The notes beneath the pieces are model-generated. The model was not told the origin of the DNA. It did no database searches and saw only the letters and a list, made by a program, of their open reading frames with translations. This document shows, one piece after another, positions 18,248-27,714 of a stretch of DNA of 64,000 nucleotides; position 1 is the first letter of the stretch; the number at the start of each line of letters is the position of its first letter. The translations under genes were made by a program, and so were the position numbers. Origin of the DNA: an uncultured Parabacteroides sp. Lineage in GTDB: Bacteria > Bacteroidota > Bacteroidia > Bacteroidales > Tannerellaceae. The stretch lies in the NCBI RefSeq assembly GCF_905196875.1, contig NZ_CAJJWO010000002.1:124001-188000 (forward strand). Reading direction: 5' to 3'.

Positions 18248-19255
18248 ATGAAGATATTGATTACAGGAGCAAGCGGTTTCATCGGCGGTTTTCTGGTGAA
18301 GGAAGCGTTGCGCAGAGGATATGAAACCTGGGCTGGTGTGCGTGCTACAAGCAGCCGCGAAAACCTGCAGGATGAACGGATCCGTTTTATCGACCTGAAA
18401 TATAATGATCAGGAGGCGTTGACAGCCCAACTGACGGACTTTGTCCGTGAATATGGAGCCTGGGATTATGTGATCCATAATGCCGGCCTGACAAAGACGT
18501 TGGATAAAAAGAACTTTTTCCGGATCAACGCTGAAAATACGCATCACTTTATAGAGGCATTGGCGGCAGCCGGGTGTAAGCCGAAAAAGTTTCTCTTGAT
18601 GAGTAGCCTGAGTAGCTACGGGCAGGGAGATGAAAAGACTTTCCGGCCGATCCGTCTGGATGATCCGCAACAACCGGATACGGCATACGGGAAAAGTAAG
18701 CTGGCGGCGGAGAACTTTGTGCGCAGCCAGTCTCATTTTCCATACGTGATCCTGCGTCCGACCGGTGTGTATGGCCCAGGGGAGAAAGATTATTTCATGG
18801 AGATCAAAAGCGTAAAGTCGGGACTGGATTTTGCTGTAGGTTTCATTCCCCAACGTATCACCTTTATTTATGTAAAAGACCTGGCTACCGTTGCTTTCCT
18901 TGCTCTGGAAAATGAAGCGATCCGCAACCGTCATTATTTCGTGGCTGACGGGGATGTGCATACCGACGAGTCGTTTGCCCGGATGATACAGGATATATTA
19001 GGAAAGAAACGGGTGCTGCATGCCCGTATTCCGTTAGGATTAGTCAATATTGCCTGCCATTGTTCCGAATGGATCGGCAAGTTACTGAACAAAAGCATGA
19101 CACTGAACACCGATAAATACATCATCCTGAAACAACGTAACTGGATTTGTGATGTTACGCCGCTTCAGGATGAACTGAACTTTACTCCCGAATATCCCTT
19201 ACGTAAGGGGCTGGAAGAAAGTATTGAATGGTACCGGAAGGAAGGGTGGCTGTAA
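18248..19255 (+). CDS. NAD-dependent epimerase/dehydratase family protein
   Basis: Extended short-chain dehydrogenase of 335 residues. The Rossmann glycine motif is TGASGFIGGFL at residues 6-16 and the catalytic pair is in AYGKSKLAAE (YxxxK); Ser residues in LLMSSLSSYG complete the triad. Such enzymes act on nucleotide sugars or similar hydroxyl substrates; nothing nearby fixes the substrate. It is the last gene of the znuA-znuC run and ends one base from the convergent GIN-domain gene, leaving no room for a separate terminator. Confidence 0.85.
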   Translation: MKILITGASGFIGGFLVKEALRRGYETWAGVRATSSRENLQDERIRFIDLKYNDQEALTAQLTDFVREYGAWDYVIHNAGLTKTLDKKNFFRINAENTHHFIEALAAAGCKPKKFLLMSSLSSYGQGDEKTFRPIRLDDPQQPDTAYGKSKLAAENFVRSQSHFPYVILRPTGVYGPGEKDYFMEIKSVKSGLDFAVGFIPQRITFIYVKDLATVAFLALENEAIRNRHYFVADGDVHTDESFARMIQDILGKKRVLHARIPLGLVNIACHCSEWIGKLLNKSMTLNTDKYIILKQRNWICDVTPLQDELNFTPEYPLRKGLEESIEWYRKEGWL

Positions 19256-19256
19256 A

Positions 19257-20060
19257 TCAGTCTACCTTCTTGACAGAACCTAATCCTGCCTTATCCATTT
19301 TGATGGAAGGATTTCCTTTATATTTCACCGTTCCCATCCCGGCTATCTGGGCATTGATCTGGTCTTTTGCATACGTTTCAATCGTTCCTTTTCCTGCTAT
19401 CTCGCACGATAAGGTCGAGAGTTCATAATCCAGCGCACGCACATTACCGTTTCCTGCTATTTTAAAGTCTGCTTTTTCGCCTGAGCCTTTCAGGTTGAAT
19501 CTGCCTTGTCCGGCTATCTCCCCTTTAAGTTCCCTGGCATACAGGGCATCGGCATTTACGGTGCTTTTACCGGCTGTGCTTATTTCCATTCGATCGACAG
19601 TCACTGTATCTCTTAACTCCAGTATCGTGTTGCCTGCCATGCTGAATTTCACATTCTCGTTTGACGCGAATTTGCCGTTCAGATTAAATACTTCGATTCC
19701 GGCCATATCCGCTTTTTTCAATGAAGAAGAGTTAGTGGTAATGGTAAACTCTGTCGAACGGAATCTGATCGACTTTTGGCTACGGTCTTTGGGACGGATA
19801 ACCAGTTTATTGTCTTTTGTTCCGAACTCAAACAAGTCGTAAATATTTTGATCAACCGTTACTGTCAGAGCGGGAGCAGACTCCTGCTGTGAATAATTAA
19901 ATATGATTGAAGTGCCTTGTACTTCAATCGCATCGTAATCGGTGATATCGATTGTCTGGGTAATTACGTTTCCGTTGCCTCTGACAGACGGCATAAAGAT
20001 ACATCCCGAAGTGAATAACAGGATGACAGACAGTACAGATAAATAGAGTGTTGTTTTCAT
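19257..20060 (-). CDS. GIN-domain (DUF2807) lipoprotein 1
   Basis: A 267-residue predicted lipoprotein: the signal ends LLFTSGC, and the family start RGNGNVITQTIDITDYDAIEV follows. The rest is the DUF2807 putative auto-transporter adhesin head-GIN fold, a beta-roll with rungs marked by short G-rich turns such as MAGNT, GQGRF, GNGNV and GKGTI. The family is found on the Bacteroidetes cell surface; its ligand is unknown. It follows GIN gene 2 by 9 bases on the same strand, so the two form an operon read away from the ECF sigma gene. Confidence 0.85.
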   Translation of the reverse strand: MKTTLYLSVLSVILLFTSGCIFMPSVRGNGNVITQTIDITDYDAIEVQGTSIIFNYSQQESAPALTVTVDQNIYDLFEFGTKDNKLVIRPKDRSQKSIRFRSTEFTITTNSSSLKKADMAGIEVFNLNGKFASNENVKFSMAGNTILELRDTVTVDRMEISTAGKSTVNADALYARELKGEIAGQGRFNLKGSGEKADFKIAGNGNVRALDYELSTLSCEIAGKGTIETYAKDQINAQIAGMGTVKYKGNPSIKMDKAGLGSVKKVD

Positions 20061-20069
20061 ATCGTTATA

Positions 20070-20855
20070 TTATTTGACTTCTTCTACGCTGCCTTTTCCA
20101 ATCACTTTCTGTTGGACGGCAGTCGGGCCTTTGTAACGGATATTTCCTTTACCGACAATATTTGCTTTCAGATTGTTGGTAGGGTGAACTTCCATGGTTC
20201 CGTTACCGGTCATTTTACAGCTCAGTTCGGGAACATCTACGCCGAAGGCCATGATCTCGCCGCTGCTAGTGATGCTGTATTCGCCTTCTTTGGCTGTTCC
20301 TTTTTTCAGATTGATAGTACCGGAGCCGTTGATGCTGCATTCCAGCTTGTCGGCTTGCAGGTTGTTGACTATCATATTGGCGCTTCCGGATACATTCAGT
20401 TCGAGTTTCCCCATTTTAACCAGTTCCTTCAACTGAACCAGGCAGTTCGAGTTTGCCTTGATTTTCAGTTCATCACCTGTAAGTGCGCTGTTGATCATAA
20501 AGTTTGCATTTCCAGCCGCTTTTACTTCTTTCAGCCATTTCGAGTTGGTTTTAATAATAAATTTGGTATAATGGTCTACTTTAGCCCCTTTGAAACCAAC
20601 GGAGAGTTCCCGGTCTTTTATATCTATGTTTACAAATTCATGCAGGTTCTCGTCGACTGTTACCTCGATGTAAGGCTCTGCATTCGATTGTTCGTAGTTG
20701 AAGTCGATAACGCCATCAATTTTGATCGCATTGTAATCGTCGATCTTTATTTTCTTAGTGGTAAGAGTACCATTCCCTTTTACATGATCGGCTGCCTGGA
20801 CTGTAAATAACAGCCCCAATAACATGATGATAGATAATAACCCTTTTGTTCTCAT
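20070..20855 (-). CDS. GIN-domain (DUF2807) secreted protein 2
   Basis: A 261-residue protein with a signal peptide cleaved near VQAAD, then VKGNGTLTTKKIKIDDYNAI, the same opening as the neighbouring paralogue. Rung turns read SGSANMIVN, NGSGTINLK, GNGTMEVH and GKGNIRYKG. No lipobox Cys is present, so it is soluble periplasmic or surface exposed. It is the first gene of the GIN1/GIN2 pair and is divergent from the ECF sigma gene with 124 bases between; its TATTTTTG box is close to the sigma gene's own box. Confidence 0.85.
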   Translation of the reverse strand: MRTKGLLSIIMLLGLLFTVQAADHVKGNGTLTTKKIKIDDYNAIKIDGVIDFNYEQSNAEPYIEVTVDENLHEFVNIDIKDRELSVGFKGAKVDHYTKFIIKTNSKWLKEVKAAGNANFMINSALTGDELKIKANSNCLVQLKELVKMGKLELNVSGSANMIVNNLQADKLECSINGSGTINLKKGTAKEGEYSITSSGEIMAFGVDVPELSCKMTGNGTMEVHPTNNLKANIVGKGNIRYKGPTAVQQKVIGKGSVEEVK

Positions 20856-20895
20856 AATTTAATTGTTTAGTATTGCCTTTCCTTAATATAGACGC

Positions 20896-20910
20896 GACCT
20901 GAATGAGGTC
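20896..20910. other. Small dyad in the GIN2 leader
   Basis: GACCT-gaatg-AGGTC forms a 5-bp stem with a 5-base loop just downstream of the GIN2 -7 box. It could be an operator or leader hairpin; weak evidence. Confidence 0.3.
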
Positions 20911-20915
20911 GGTTA

Positions 20916-20923
20916 CAAAAATA
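20916..20923 (-). promoter_or_regulatory. -7 box of the GIN2-GIN1 operon
   Basis: TATTTTTG on the minus strand matches TAnnTTTG, about 60 bases before the GIN2 ATG. No TTTG is found at the -33 spacing. Confidence 0.5.
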
Positions 20924-20946
20924 GGGGTAATTTAATTTATAATTCC

Positions 20947-20954
20947 TACATTTG
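20947..20954 (+). promoter_or_regulatory. -7 box of the ECF sigma gene
   Basis: TACATTTG, 25 bases before the sigma ATG. The box faces away from the GIN2 box only 23 bases off, and it also lacks a -33 TTTG. Confidence 0.5.
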
Positions 20955-20979
20955 CTATATTTTTATTGAGAATAAAGTT

Positions 20980-21546
20980 ATGGAACAGCGTTTATTTGGC
21001 TCTGGTAAAGATGATTATTCGAAGGTATATGCCATATACTTCCCGAAATTGGTACGCTTTTCCGAAACTTATCTGCTTTCGAAAGAGGATGCGGAGAATC
21101 TTGTGCAGGATATATTTCTTTATTTGTGGGAAAACAAGGAGCAGATTCCTTTCCTGGGAAACATGAATGCTTACCTTTTTACTATGGTGAAAAATCGTTG
21201 TATTGACTTCCTGCGTAAACAAACCCGGACAGGAAATAAAAAGCAGCCCTTGTCGGAGTTGGAAGAAAAGGAACTGCAATTTAAGTTATATTCTTTACAG
21301 AAGTTTGACGAGAATAACCTTTCTGTAGCGGATATAGATACATTGATCGTACAGGCGGTCGATTCATTGCCCGCCCGCTGTAAAGAAATATTTTTACTCA
21401 GCCGGATGGAAGGTTTACGGCATAAAGAAATAGCCGAACGTCTGAATATCTCCGTCAATACAATAGAAAGCCAGATAGCTATTGCTTTGAAAAAACTGAA
21501 GGTTGCCTTGAAAGATTATGTACCTCTGTTTATTTTTATTATTTAA
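20980..21546 (+). CDS. ECF RNA polymerase sigma-70 factor (Bacteroidetes expansion type)
   Basis: A 188-residue extracytoplasmic-function sigma factor. Region 2 covers about 12-80 (YFPKLVRFSETYLLSKEDAE, then NAYLFTMVKNRCIDFLRKQ) and region 4 about 120-175 (LPARCKEIFLLSRMEGLRHK, then EIAERLNISVNTIESQIAIA). The C-terminal tail VPLFIFII is hydrophobic, common in this subfamily. FecR and STN-type SusC genes follow, the standard trans-envelope signalling arrangement: ligand in the transporter, signal through STN to FecR, release of sigma. A terminator-like hairpin separates it from fecR. Confidence 0.93.
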   Translation: MEQRLFGSGKDDYSKVYAIYFPKLVRFSETYLLSKEDAENLVQDIFLYLWENKEQIPFLGNMNAYLFTMVKNRCIDFLRKQTRTGNKKQPLSELEEKELQFKLYSLQKFDENNLSVADIDTLIVQAVDSLPARCKEIFLLSRMEGLRHKEIAERLNISVNTIESQIAIALKKLKVALKDYVPLFIFII

Positions 21547-21613
21547 TATTCTCCTAAGATAATCAACCCTCTTAAGTCTTTCGCAGAAATAAGTGAAAGC
21601 TGCCCGAATGTTA

Positions 21614-21640
21614 AAATCGTATTTTTAACGATTTCTTTTT
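21614..21640 (+). terminator. Hairpin and T-run between sigma and anti-sigma genes
   Basis: AAATCGT (21614-21620) pairs with ACGATTT (21628-21634) and is followed by CTTTTTGG. It resembles a weak intrinsic terminator or attenuator between two genes normally expected to be cotranscribed. Confidence 0.5.
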
Positions 21641-21689
21641 GGCGGCATTCTTATCTTTTGCGTCATATGAGTAAAGAACATATAATTTT

Positions 21690-22652
21690 ATGAAAGAACA
21701 ATTCGATAAATATTTTGCTGGTACGCTTACTGATACTGAAAAGCTAAATCTTTTCCGTGAGATAGAACAGGATGCAGTATTGAAAGACGATATGGCGGAT
21801 ATGCAGAATGTTATGGCCTTGTCCGGGCTGATGGATAAAGAAGGCGACCATATACTGGTGACCGAAAAGATCAAAGAATTGGAGCGTCGGACTAATAAAA
21901 GAAAGGTATTGCGTATTTCCCGTTCGGTGGTGAAGTATGCGGCTGTGATTCTCTTGCTTTTCTCAACCTGGCTCCTCTCGGAGAAAAACACATTGGATAA
22001 ACATCGGGATGAAGCGATCTGGATAGAAGCACCCCAGGGACAACGGGTGTATCTGACGTTGGCCGACGGAACAGAGGCTTGGCTCAGTTCACGTACGAAA
22101 ATGAAAGTGCCGAACCAGTTCAATAATAAAGAAAGAGTGATCGAACTGGATGGAGAAGGCTTCTTTGCCGTAAAGAAAGACGTGAAGCGTCCCTTTATCG
22201 TGAAAACCAAACAATATAATGTGCAAGTATTAGGAACTCAGTTCAATGTTTTTGCTTATTCAGAAAGTCCCGACTTTGAAACCGATTTGCTTGAAGGTTC
22301 TGTTTATGTATATAATAAGGACAGTAAAGAAAATGGTCTTTACCTGAAACCAGATGAAAAGGTTTCTCTTAAGAACGGAAAACTGCTGAAGCTAGCGTCC
22401 AACTTCAAACAGTCCAAGTATCTAAAAAACGGAATCTTTACTTTCGAAGACAAACCATTCGGTGAATTACTGACAAGGCTGGAGCTTTGGTATGATGTGA
22501 AATTTAATGTAATGACTCCCGGAGTCAGGAACTATGTTTTTTCGGGGAAGTTCCGTCAGAGCGACGATATTGCCAATATACTGCAAGCGATACAGGAGGT
22601 AGGAAAATTTAATTTCCGGATCATTTCGGAAAGTGAGATAGAGATTTATTAA
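21690..22652 (+). CDS. FecR-family anti-sigma factor
   Basis: A 320-residue inner-membrane anti-sigma protein. The N-terminal cytosolic part (about 1-80) would bind the sigma factor, one membrane segment lies near 88-105 (YAAVILLLFSTWLL), and the FecR periplasmic domain follows with IWIEAPQGQRVYLTLADGTE, ELDGEGFFAV and VLGTQFNVFAY. The C-terminal domain, DKPFGELLTRLELWYDVKF to the end, is the DUF4974 module that contacts the STN domain of the transporter. Position and architecture match SusC-linked anti-sigmas. Confidence 0.93.
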   Translation: MKEQFDKYFAGTLTDTEKLNLFREIEQDAVLKDDMADMQNVMALSGLMDKEGDHILVTEKIKELERRTNKRKVLRISRSVVKYAAVILLLFSTWLLSEKNTLDKHRDEAIWIEAPQGQRVYLTLADGTEAWLSSRTKMKVPNQFNNKERVIELDGEGFFAVKKDVKRPFIVKTKQYNVQVLGTQFNVFAYSESPDFETDLLEGSVYVYNKDSKENGLYLKPDEKVSLKNGKLLKLASNFKQSKYLKNGIFTFEDKPFGELLTRLELWYDVKFNVMTPGVRNYVFSGKFRQSDDIANILQAIQEVGKFNFRIISESEIEIY

Positions 22653-22723
22653 CCTTATTTGTAAACACTATAAAAAGAATATTGCCTATGTAAATATCTG
22701 TAATGAATAGATAGGACAAAACA

Positions 22724-22746
22724 GGGGAGTGTTGGTACCACTCCCC
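22724..22746 (+). other. GC-rich hairpin in the susC leader
   Basis: GGGGAGTG pairs with CACTCCCC around a 7-base loop, between fecR and susC. No T-run follows, so it is more likely a leader structure or processing site than a terminator. Confidence 0.5.
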
Positions 22747-22817
22747 CGAAGTAGTCAATACTATCATCTTAGCGTTGTAACCTAAAAAAAGTATTAACAT
22801 TATTATTCAGCAAAGTT

Positions 22818-25800
22818 ATGAAAAAAAACTTGTTGCAGACATGCTATTATGCTATAAGAGAACTTAAATCAAGAAAAATAGTTCGCATTATGAAATTATC
22901 AACCTTTTTCTTCTTCCTGCTTATTATGCAGTTGCATGCCGAAAGCGTTCAATCGCAGACGGCGAATGTAGCTCTTAACAAAGAAGCACTTACGTTGAAT
23001 GAATTGATATCGGAGATAGAATCGCAAACCGATTATCTGTTTATCTATAGTAAAAGCGATATCAATGTGAGCCGTCGTGTAAAGATCAACACACGCAGTC
23101 GCCAGGTATCTGATATCCTGAACGATATTTTTACGGACAGTGATATTACCTATAAGTTTGCCAACAACTATATTTCGTTGCGCAAAACGAATGAGGGAGC
23201 AGTTTTCGGTAATCCAGAACCGGCACAAGCAAAGAAAATAACCGTAACCGGTAAAGTGCTCGATTCCTTTGGTGATCCTATTATCGGAGCCAATATTGTG
23301 GAAGACAAAACCACAAACGGAACGGTGTCTGATATCGATGGAAACTTCTCGCTGAGCATTCCCGAGAATAGTGTTTTGGCCGTTTCTTATATCGGATATA
23401 TCGAACAAAAGATTCCCGTAAAGAATAGCACATCCTTTACCATCAAACTGAATGAAGACTTGCAGAAGCTGGATGAAGTGGTCGTTGTCGGTTACGGTAG
23501 CATGAAAAAGAGCGACTTGACAGGATCGGTCGTTTCATTGAAGGCGGAAGAGATCAATTCGCCTAATAACTCCAGTCTGGTACAGATGATGCAGGGACGT
23601 GCTGCCGGTGTTGTTATTACACAGAATAGTACACAGCCGGGTGGTGCTGCCGATGTCCGTATTCGTGGTTTATCCTCTGTAAATGCAAGTAAGACTCCGT
23701 TGTATGTGGTAGACGGTTTCCCTGTGGATAATACAAACTTCTATCCGGGTTCGGGCGACGTATTCGACGGACCGAAGAAAGATCCGCTGAATAGTATCAA
23801 CCCTTCGGACATCGAGAGCATGGAAGTGTTGAAAGATGCTTCGGCTACTGCAATCTACGGATCGCGTGCAGCCAATGGAGTTATCCTTATTACCACTAAA
23901 CAAGGTAAGGAAGGCAAAGCGAAAGTGACTTTGAATTCTTCTTTCGGTATCCAGACAATTGCCAAGCGTTTCGATTTCCTGAATGGTTCCGAGTTTGGCA
24001 AAGTAACGAACGAAATGTTCGGGCTCTATAACAAGAACCCGTATTATACTGATGCGGAGGTCGCTTCTTTCGGTAAAGGAACAGACTGGTTTGATGAAGT
24101 GACTCATGCAGGTATGGTAACCAACCATGATCTTTCCTTGCAAGGCGGTACGGCTTCAACCAAATATATGGTGTCGGCAAGTTATCATCTGAATAATGGT
24201 ATTGTAAAGGAAAGTTCGTTCGAACGTTACAGCTTTCGTGTAAACCTGGAACAGAAGATATCGTCTGTATTCAGTGTGAATGTTTCCAGTTTTATGAGTA
24301 ATACATCGGATAAGAACGTAGCGGTAGGAACCCGTGCCGAAGATACAGGTGTATTGTCTGGAGCTTATACATTCCCTTCCAATGTTCCGGTTCGCGACGA
24401 GAATGGCAAGTTCTCCAAGAATCCGCGTTATGCCTTGTTGCCTAATCCGGTATCTTTGTTGGATATCGACGATAAGACCCGTTCGAAAAGATCAATGTTG
24501 AATGGATCTTTGAATATCACTCCTACCGATTATCTGTTTATTAAATTACAAGCCGGTACCGATATGCAGGACTCCAAACGTGAATACTATAATCCCAAGA
24601 CAACCCGTAACGGTGCGGATGCCAATGGTATTGCATCGGTAACGACCACTCAGGGACGCAGTAATCTGTTTGAAGGAACGGTAACATTCAAAAAAGAGTT
24701 CAATAAAGTACATAAGCTGGATGTCATGGCAGGCTATACTTATCAGGATTTCACTTATGAAGAACTGACAGCTAAGGTGTCGAACTTCTTTACCGATTAT
24801 TTCGGTTATAACAATATCGGTATCGGTGAGACATATAGTGCGCCGGGAACGACAAAAAGAATGAATAAACTCTTATCCGGTATCGCGCGTGTGAATTATA
24901 ATTACGCGGACCGTTATTTAGTGACTGCAACATTCAGAGCGGACGGTTCTTCTAAATTCGATAAAGAACACCGTTTCGGATACTTCCCTTCTTTCTCTGC
25001 CGCATGGCGTATCTCGAATGAAGAGTTTATGAAAGAGCTGACTTCTTTGTCGAACATGAAACTGCGCCTCGGTTATGGTGAAACCGGTAACCAGGATATC
25101 GGTAATAATAGTTATCAGAATCTGTTGAAAAAAGGATATGAATATGTATTCGGCAATTCACCCGTTACGACTATTATTCCGGGGAATGCCGGCAATCCGC
25201 TGTTGATGTGGGAAACTGCCAAGCAGTTCAATGTCGGTCTGGATATGGGCTTCTTCAATAATCGTGTATCGGGGACTCTTGAATATTATCAGATTAATAC
25301 GGATAATCTGTTACTGCAATTTTCGACTCCGGCTTATTCCGGTTATACATCACAATGGAGAAATGCAGGTGAGATCGTAAATCGAGGGGTTGAGTTTACT
25401 TTGAATACCACCAATATTCTGACACGTGACTTCCAGTGGGAAACTTTATTGACTGTTTCTCATAACAAGAATAAATGGAAAGACCGTGCAGGACTTCCTA
25501 AACCCTATATCGGAGCATCCGAAGATGATCCTGTAAATGCAATCTATGGTTATACTTACGATGGGATCTGGCAGGAGGGCGACGATATCAAGAATAGTGC
25601 GCAGCCGAACTCCGTACCTGGGAATATACGTTTCAAGGATATCGGCGGACGTGATGCCGACGGTAATTTTGTAGCAGGACCGGATGGAAAGATCAATGAT
25701 GCGGATATAAGTTATCTGGGAACACCGGACCCGAAAGTGGAACTGGGCTTTGGTAACGACCTTACTTATAAAAACTGGAACCTGAATATCTTCTTTAACG

Positions 25801-26192
25801 CTCGTCTGGGTGGAAAGAAATATAACCAGTTCCGTGCTTATTACGAAAATCCGGTGAGAGTATATGAAGGTTTCAATGCATTCAGCAGCGTGATGGATCG
25901 TTGGAGTCCGACAAATACCGGTAGTCAGATCCATTCGGGAGCAGCCAACCCTTACGGAGGAGATATCAACACGTTCTATGTAGAAGATGCATCGTTCTTA
26001 AGACTGAAGTCTGTCAGGCTGACTTACAATACAAAGATACAGTCTTTCCCTCTTAGCGTATACGTGGATGCTCAGAACCTGTTTACCATAACAGGGTATT
26101 CAGGTTATGACCCCGAGATTGGTGGCACGAACGATTATAATACATATCCTGCTTGCCGTACATTCCTTGCAGGTTTAAGAATCAGTTTTTAA
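22818..26192 (+). CDS. SusC/RagA-type TonB-dependent outer-membrane transporter with STN domain
   Basis: A 1124-residue glycan importer. The N-terminus is long before the export signal (hydrophobic stretch about 28-41). The STN signalling domain covers about 55-118 (LNELISEIESQTDYLFIYSK), a carboxypeptidase-regulatory-like domain about 135-215 (VTGKVLDSFGDPIIGANIVE), then the plug from about 230 (DEVVVVGYGSMKKSDLTGSV, MQGRAAGVVIT, IRGLSSVNASKTPLYVVDG) and the beta-barrel to the end (LAGLRISF). The STN domain marks a transporter that signals to FecR and the sigma factor upstream. susD follows after 12 bases. Confidence 0.95.
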   Translation: MKKNLLQTCYYAIRELKSRKIVRIMKLSTFFFFLLIMQLHAESVQSQTANVALNKEALTLNELISEIESQTDYLFIYSKSDINVSRRVKINTRSRQVSDILNDIFTDSDITYKFANNYISLRKTNEGAVFGNPEPAQAKKITVTGKVLDSFGDPIIGANIVEDKTTNGTVSDIDGNFSLSIPENSVLAVSYIGYIEQKIPVKNSTSFTIKLNEDLQKLDEVVVVGYGSMKKSDLTGSVVSLKAEEINSPNNSSLVQMMQGRAAGVVITQNSTQPGGAADVRIRGLSSVNASKTPLYVVDGFPVDNTNFYPGSGDVFDGPKKDPLNSINPSDIESMEVLKDASATAIYGSRAANGVILITTKQGKEGKAKVTLNSSFGIQTIAKRFDFLNGSEFGKVTNEMFGLYNKNPYYTDAEVASFGKGTDWFDEVTHAGMVTNHDLSLQGGTASTKYMVSASYHLNNGIVKESSFERYSFRVNLEQKISSVFSVNVSSFMSNTSDKNVAVGTRAEDTGVLSGAYTFPSNVPVRDENGKFSKNPRYALLPNPVSLLDIDDKTRSKRSMLNGSLNITPTDYLFIKLQAGTDMQDSKREYYNPKTTRNGADANGIASVTTTQGRSNLFEGTVTFKKEFNKVHKLDVMAGYTYQDFTYEELTAKVSNFFTDYFGYNNIGIGETYSAPGTTKRMNKLLSGIARVNYNYADRYLVTATFRADGSSKFDKEHRFGYFPSFSAAWRISNEEFMKELTSLSNMKLRLGYGETGNQDIGNNSYQNLLKKGYEYVFGNSPVTTIIPGNAGNPLLMWETAKQFNVGLDMGFFNNRVSGTLEYYQINTDNLLLQFSTPAYSGYTSQWRNAGEIVNRGVEFTLNTTNILTRDFQWETLLTVSHNKNKWKDRAGLPKPYIGASEDDPVNAIYGYTYDGIWQEGDDIKNSAQPNSVPGNIRFKDIGGRDADGNFVAGPDGKINDADISYLGTPDPKVELGFGNDLTYKNWNLNIFFNARLGGKKYNQFRAYYENPVRVYEGFNAFSSVMDRWSPTNTGSQIHSGAANPYGGDINTFYVEDASFLRLKSVRLTYNTKIQSFPLSVYVDAQNLFTITGYSGYDPEIGGTNDYNTYPACRTFLAGLRISF

Positions 26193-26204
26193 AAAGTTAC
26201 AATT

Positions 26205-27683
26205 ATGAAGACACTCAAAATATATTTGCTGGCAGGTTTATCTTGCTTACTTTCATCCTGTCTGGACACACAGTTGTATAATGAGATTGCCGTTGGCGAT
26301 TTTTTCAACACAGAGTCGGATGCACGGGCCTATCTGAATGGTGTGTATGGCGGTTTTCGCGACAGAAGCGCCCGTAACTATATTCCGGCAGGCGAATATG
26401 CCTTCCAGATGCTGAACGAGATCGCAGCCGATGGCTTGATCTTTGGGCCGGGAGCGCAAAGTGGAAAAGGCAGTCAGTATGAGATGGCCGAATGGGGAGT
26501 AGACTTTTATGTAACATCTTCTCTCTGGAATGATTTGTATCTGGCTATTGTCCGTGCTAATATCGGTATCGATAATCTGGGAAAAGTACAGACCAACGAT
26601 ACTAAACTGGTGGAACAGTTTGTGGCTGAGGCACGTGTGGCAAGAGCTTGGTTCTATGCAGATTTAACTTATCTGTATGGGGATGTCCCTTTTATTACGG
26701 ATTCCAAGTTTGATATCTCTTCCAAGCCGAAACGTGAGTCGAAAGATAAAATCATCGAGTTCTGTATATCAGAGATTCTGGCTTCTATCGACAAATTACC
26801 GGAAAGCTATCCGGCTGAAGACTACGGTCGTTTTACGAAAGCTGCAGCACAGGCCAAGCTCTGTAAAATATATCTGGAAGCGAAAATGTGGAAAGAATGT
26901 GCCGATATGGCAAACGAGATCATTAATAATTCGCCTCATAAGCTGGTATCGGACTGGGGAAAATTGTGGGGAGTAGCCAATGAAAAGAATATAGAAACTA
27001 TTTTCTCAATTCCTTGTCTGCCTCCTCGTTATCAGCATTCGGCTTATGCCGCGCATTTCCACCCGGCTGACTTCCTGATCGAAGGTGGCGGCTCTATCGG
27101 TTGGGATTATTATCGTTGTACCTGGGATTTTTATAATACATTCGACCCGGCCGACAAACGTAGGGCAGATATGCTGACTTCTTATGTTAGTGTGGAAAAG
27201 GATGCAGACGGAAAGAATATCACAAAAGTGGTTGGTCACGGTGGTGGTGAAGGTCCGATTCCTAATAAGTTCCCGCTCGACCCGGCTCATATCGGCTGGA
27301 CAGAAGGTACCGATGTCGTTTTGATCCGTTTGGCGGATATTATCCTGGCCCGTGCAGAGGCATTGAATGAACTGAACGGTCCGACGCAGGCCTCTATCGA
27401 CCTGATTAACCAGATCCGCATACGGGCATTCGGTGATGATTCTCACAACCTTAAACTGGGCGATTACAGTACGAAGGAGGCTTTGCGTGCTGCCATTCTG
27501 CAAGAAAGAGGTTGGGAGTTGTTCCTGGAAGGATACCGTCGTCTCGACTTGATCAGACAGGGTGTCTATGTCGATGCAATGAAAAAGAAAGGTTCTACGT
27601 ATGTTTCCAACAGTCAGTTATTGTTGCCGATACCGACAAGTGAAATCAACCTGAACCCGAACTTAACGCAGAACGATTATTGA
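26205..27683 (+). CDS. SusD/RagB-type surface glycan-binding lipoprotein
   Basis: A 492-residue lipoprotein with lipobox LLSSC near residue 19. It lids the SusC barrel and binds substrate at the cell surface. The SusD fold shows TPR-like helices (ARVARAWFYADLTYLYGDVP) and the C-terminal RagB/SusD motifs LADIILARAEALNEL, AALRAAILQERGWELFLEGYRR and LLPIPTSEINLNPNLTQNDY. It directly follows susC and is followed by a strong terminator before the GH20 gene. Confidence 0.95.
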   Translation: MKTLKIYLLAGLSCLLSSCLDTQLYNEIAVGDFFNTESDARAYLNGVYGGFRDRSARNYIPAGEYAFQMLNEIAADGLIFGPGAQSGKGSQYEMAEWGVDFYVTSSLWNDLYLAIVRANIGIDNLGKVQTNDTKLVEQFVAEARVARAWFYADLTYLYGDVPFITDSKFDISSKPKRESKDKIIEFCISEILASIDKLPESYPAEDYGRFTKAAAQAKLCKIYLEAKMWKECADMANEIINNSPHKLVSDWGKLWGVANEKNIETIFSIPCLPPRYQHSAYAAHFHPADFLIEGGGSIGWDYYRCTWDFYNTFDPADKRRADMLTSYVSVEKDADGKNITKVVGHGGGEGPIPNKFPLDPAHIGWTEGTDVVLIRLADIILARAEALNELNGPTQASIDLINQIRIRAFGDDSHNLKLGDYSTKEALRAAILQERGWELFLEGYRRLDLIRQGVYVDAMKKKGSTYVSNSQLLLPIPTSEINLNPNLTQNDY

Positions 27684-27714
27684 TAAATAGGATTTAAGGT
27701 AAAAAGGGAAGGGA

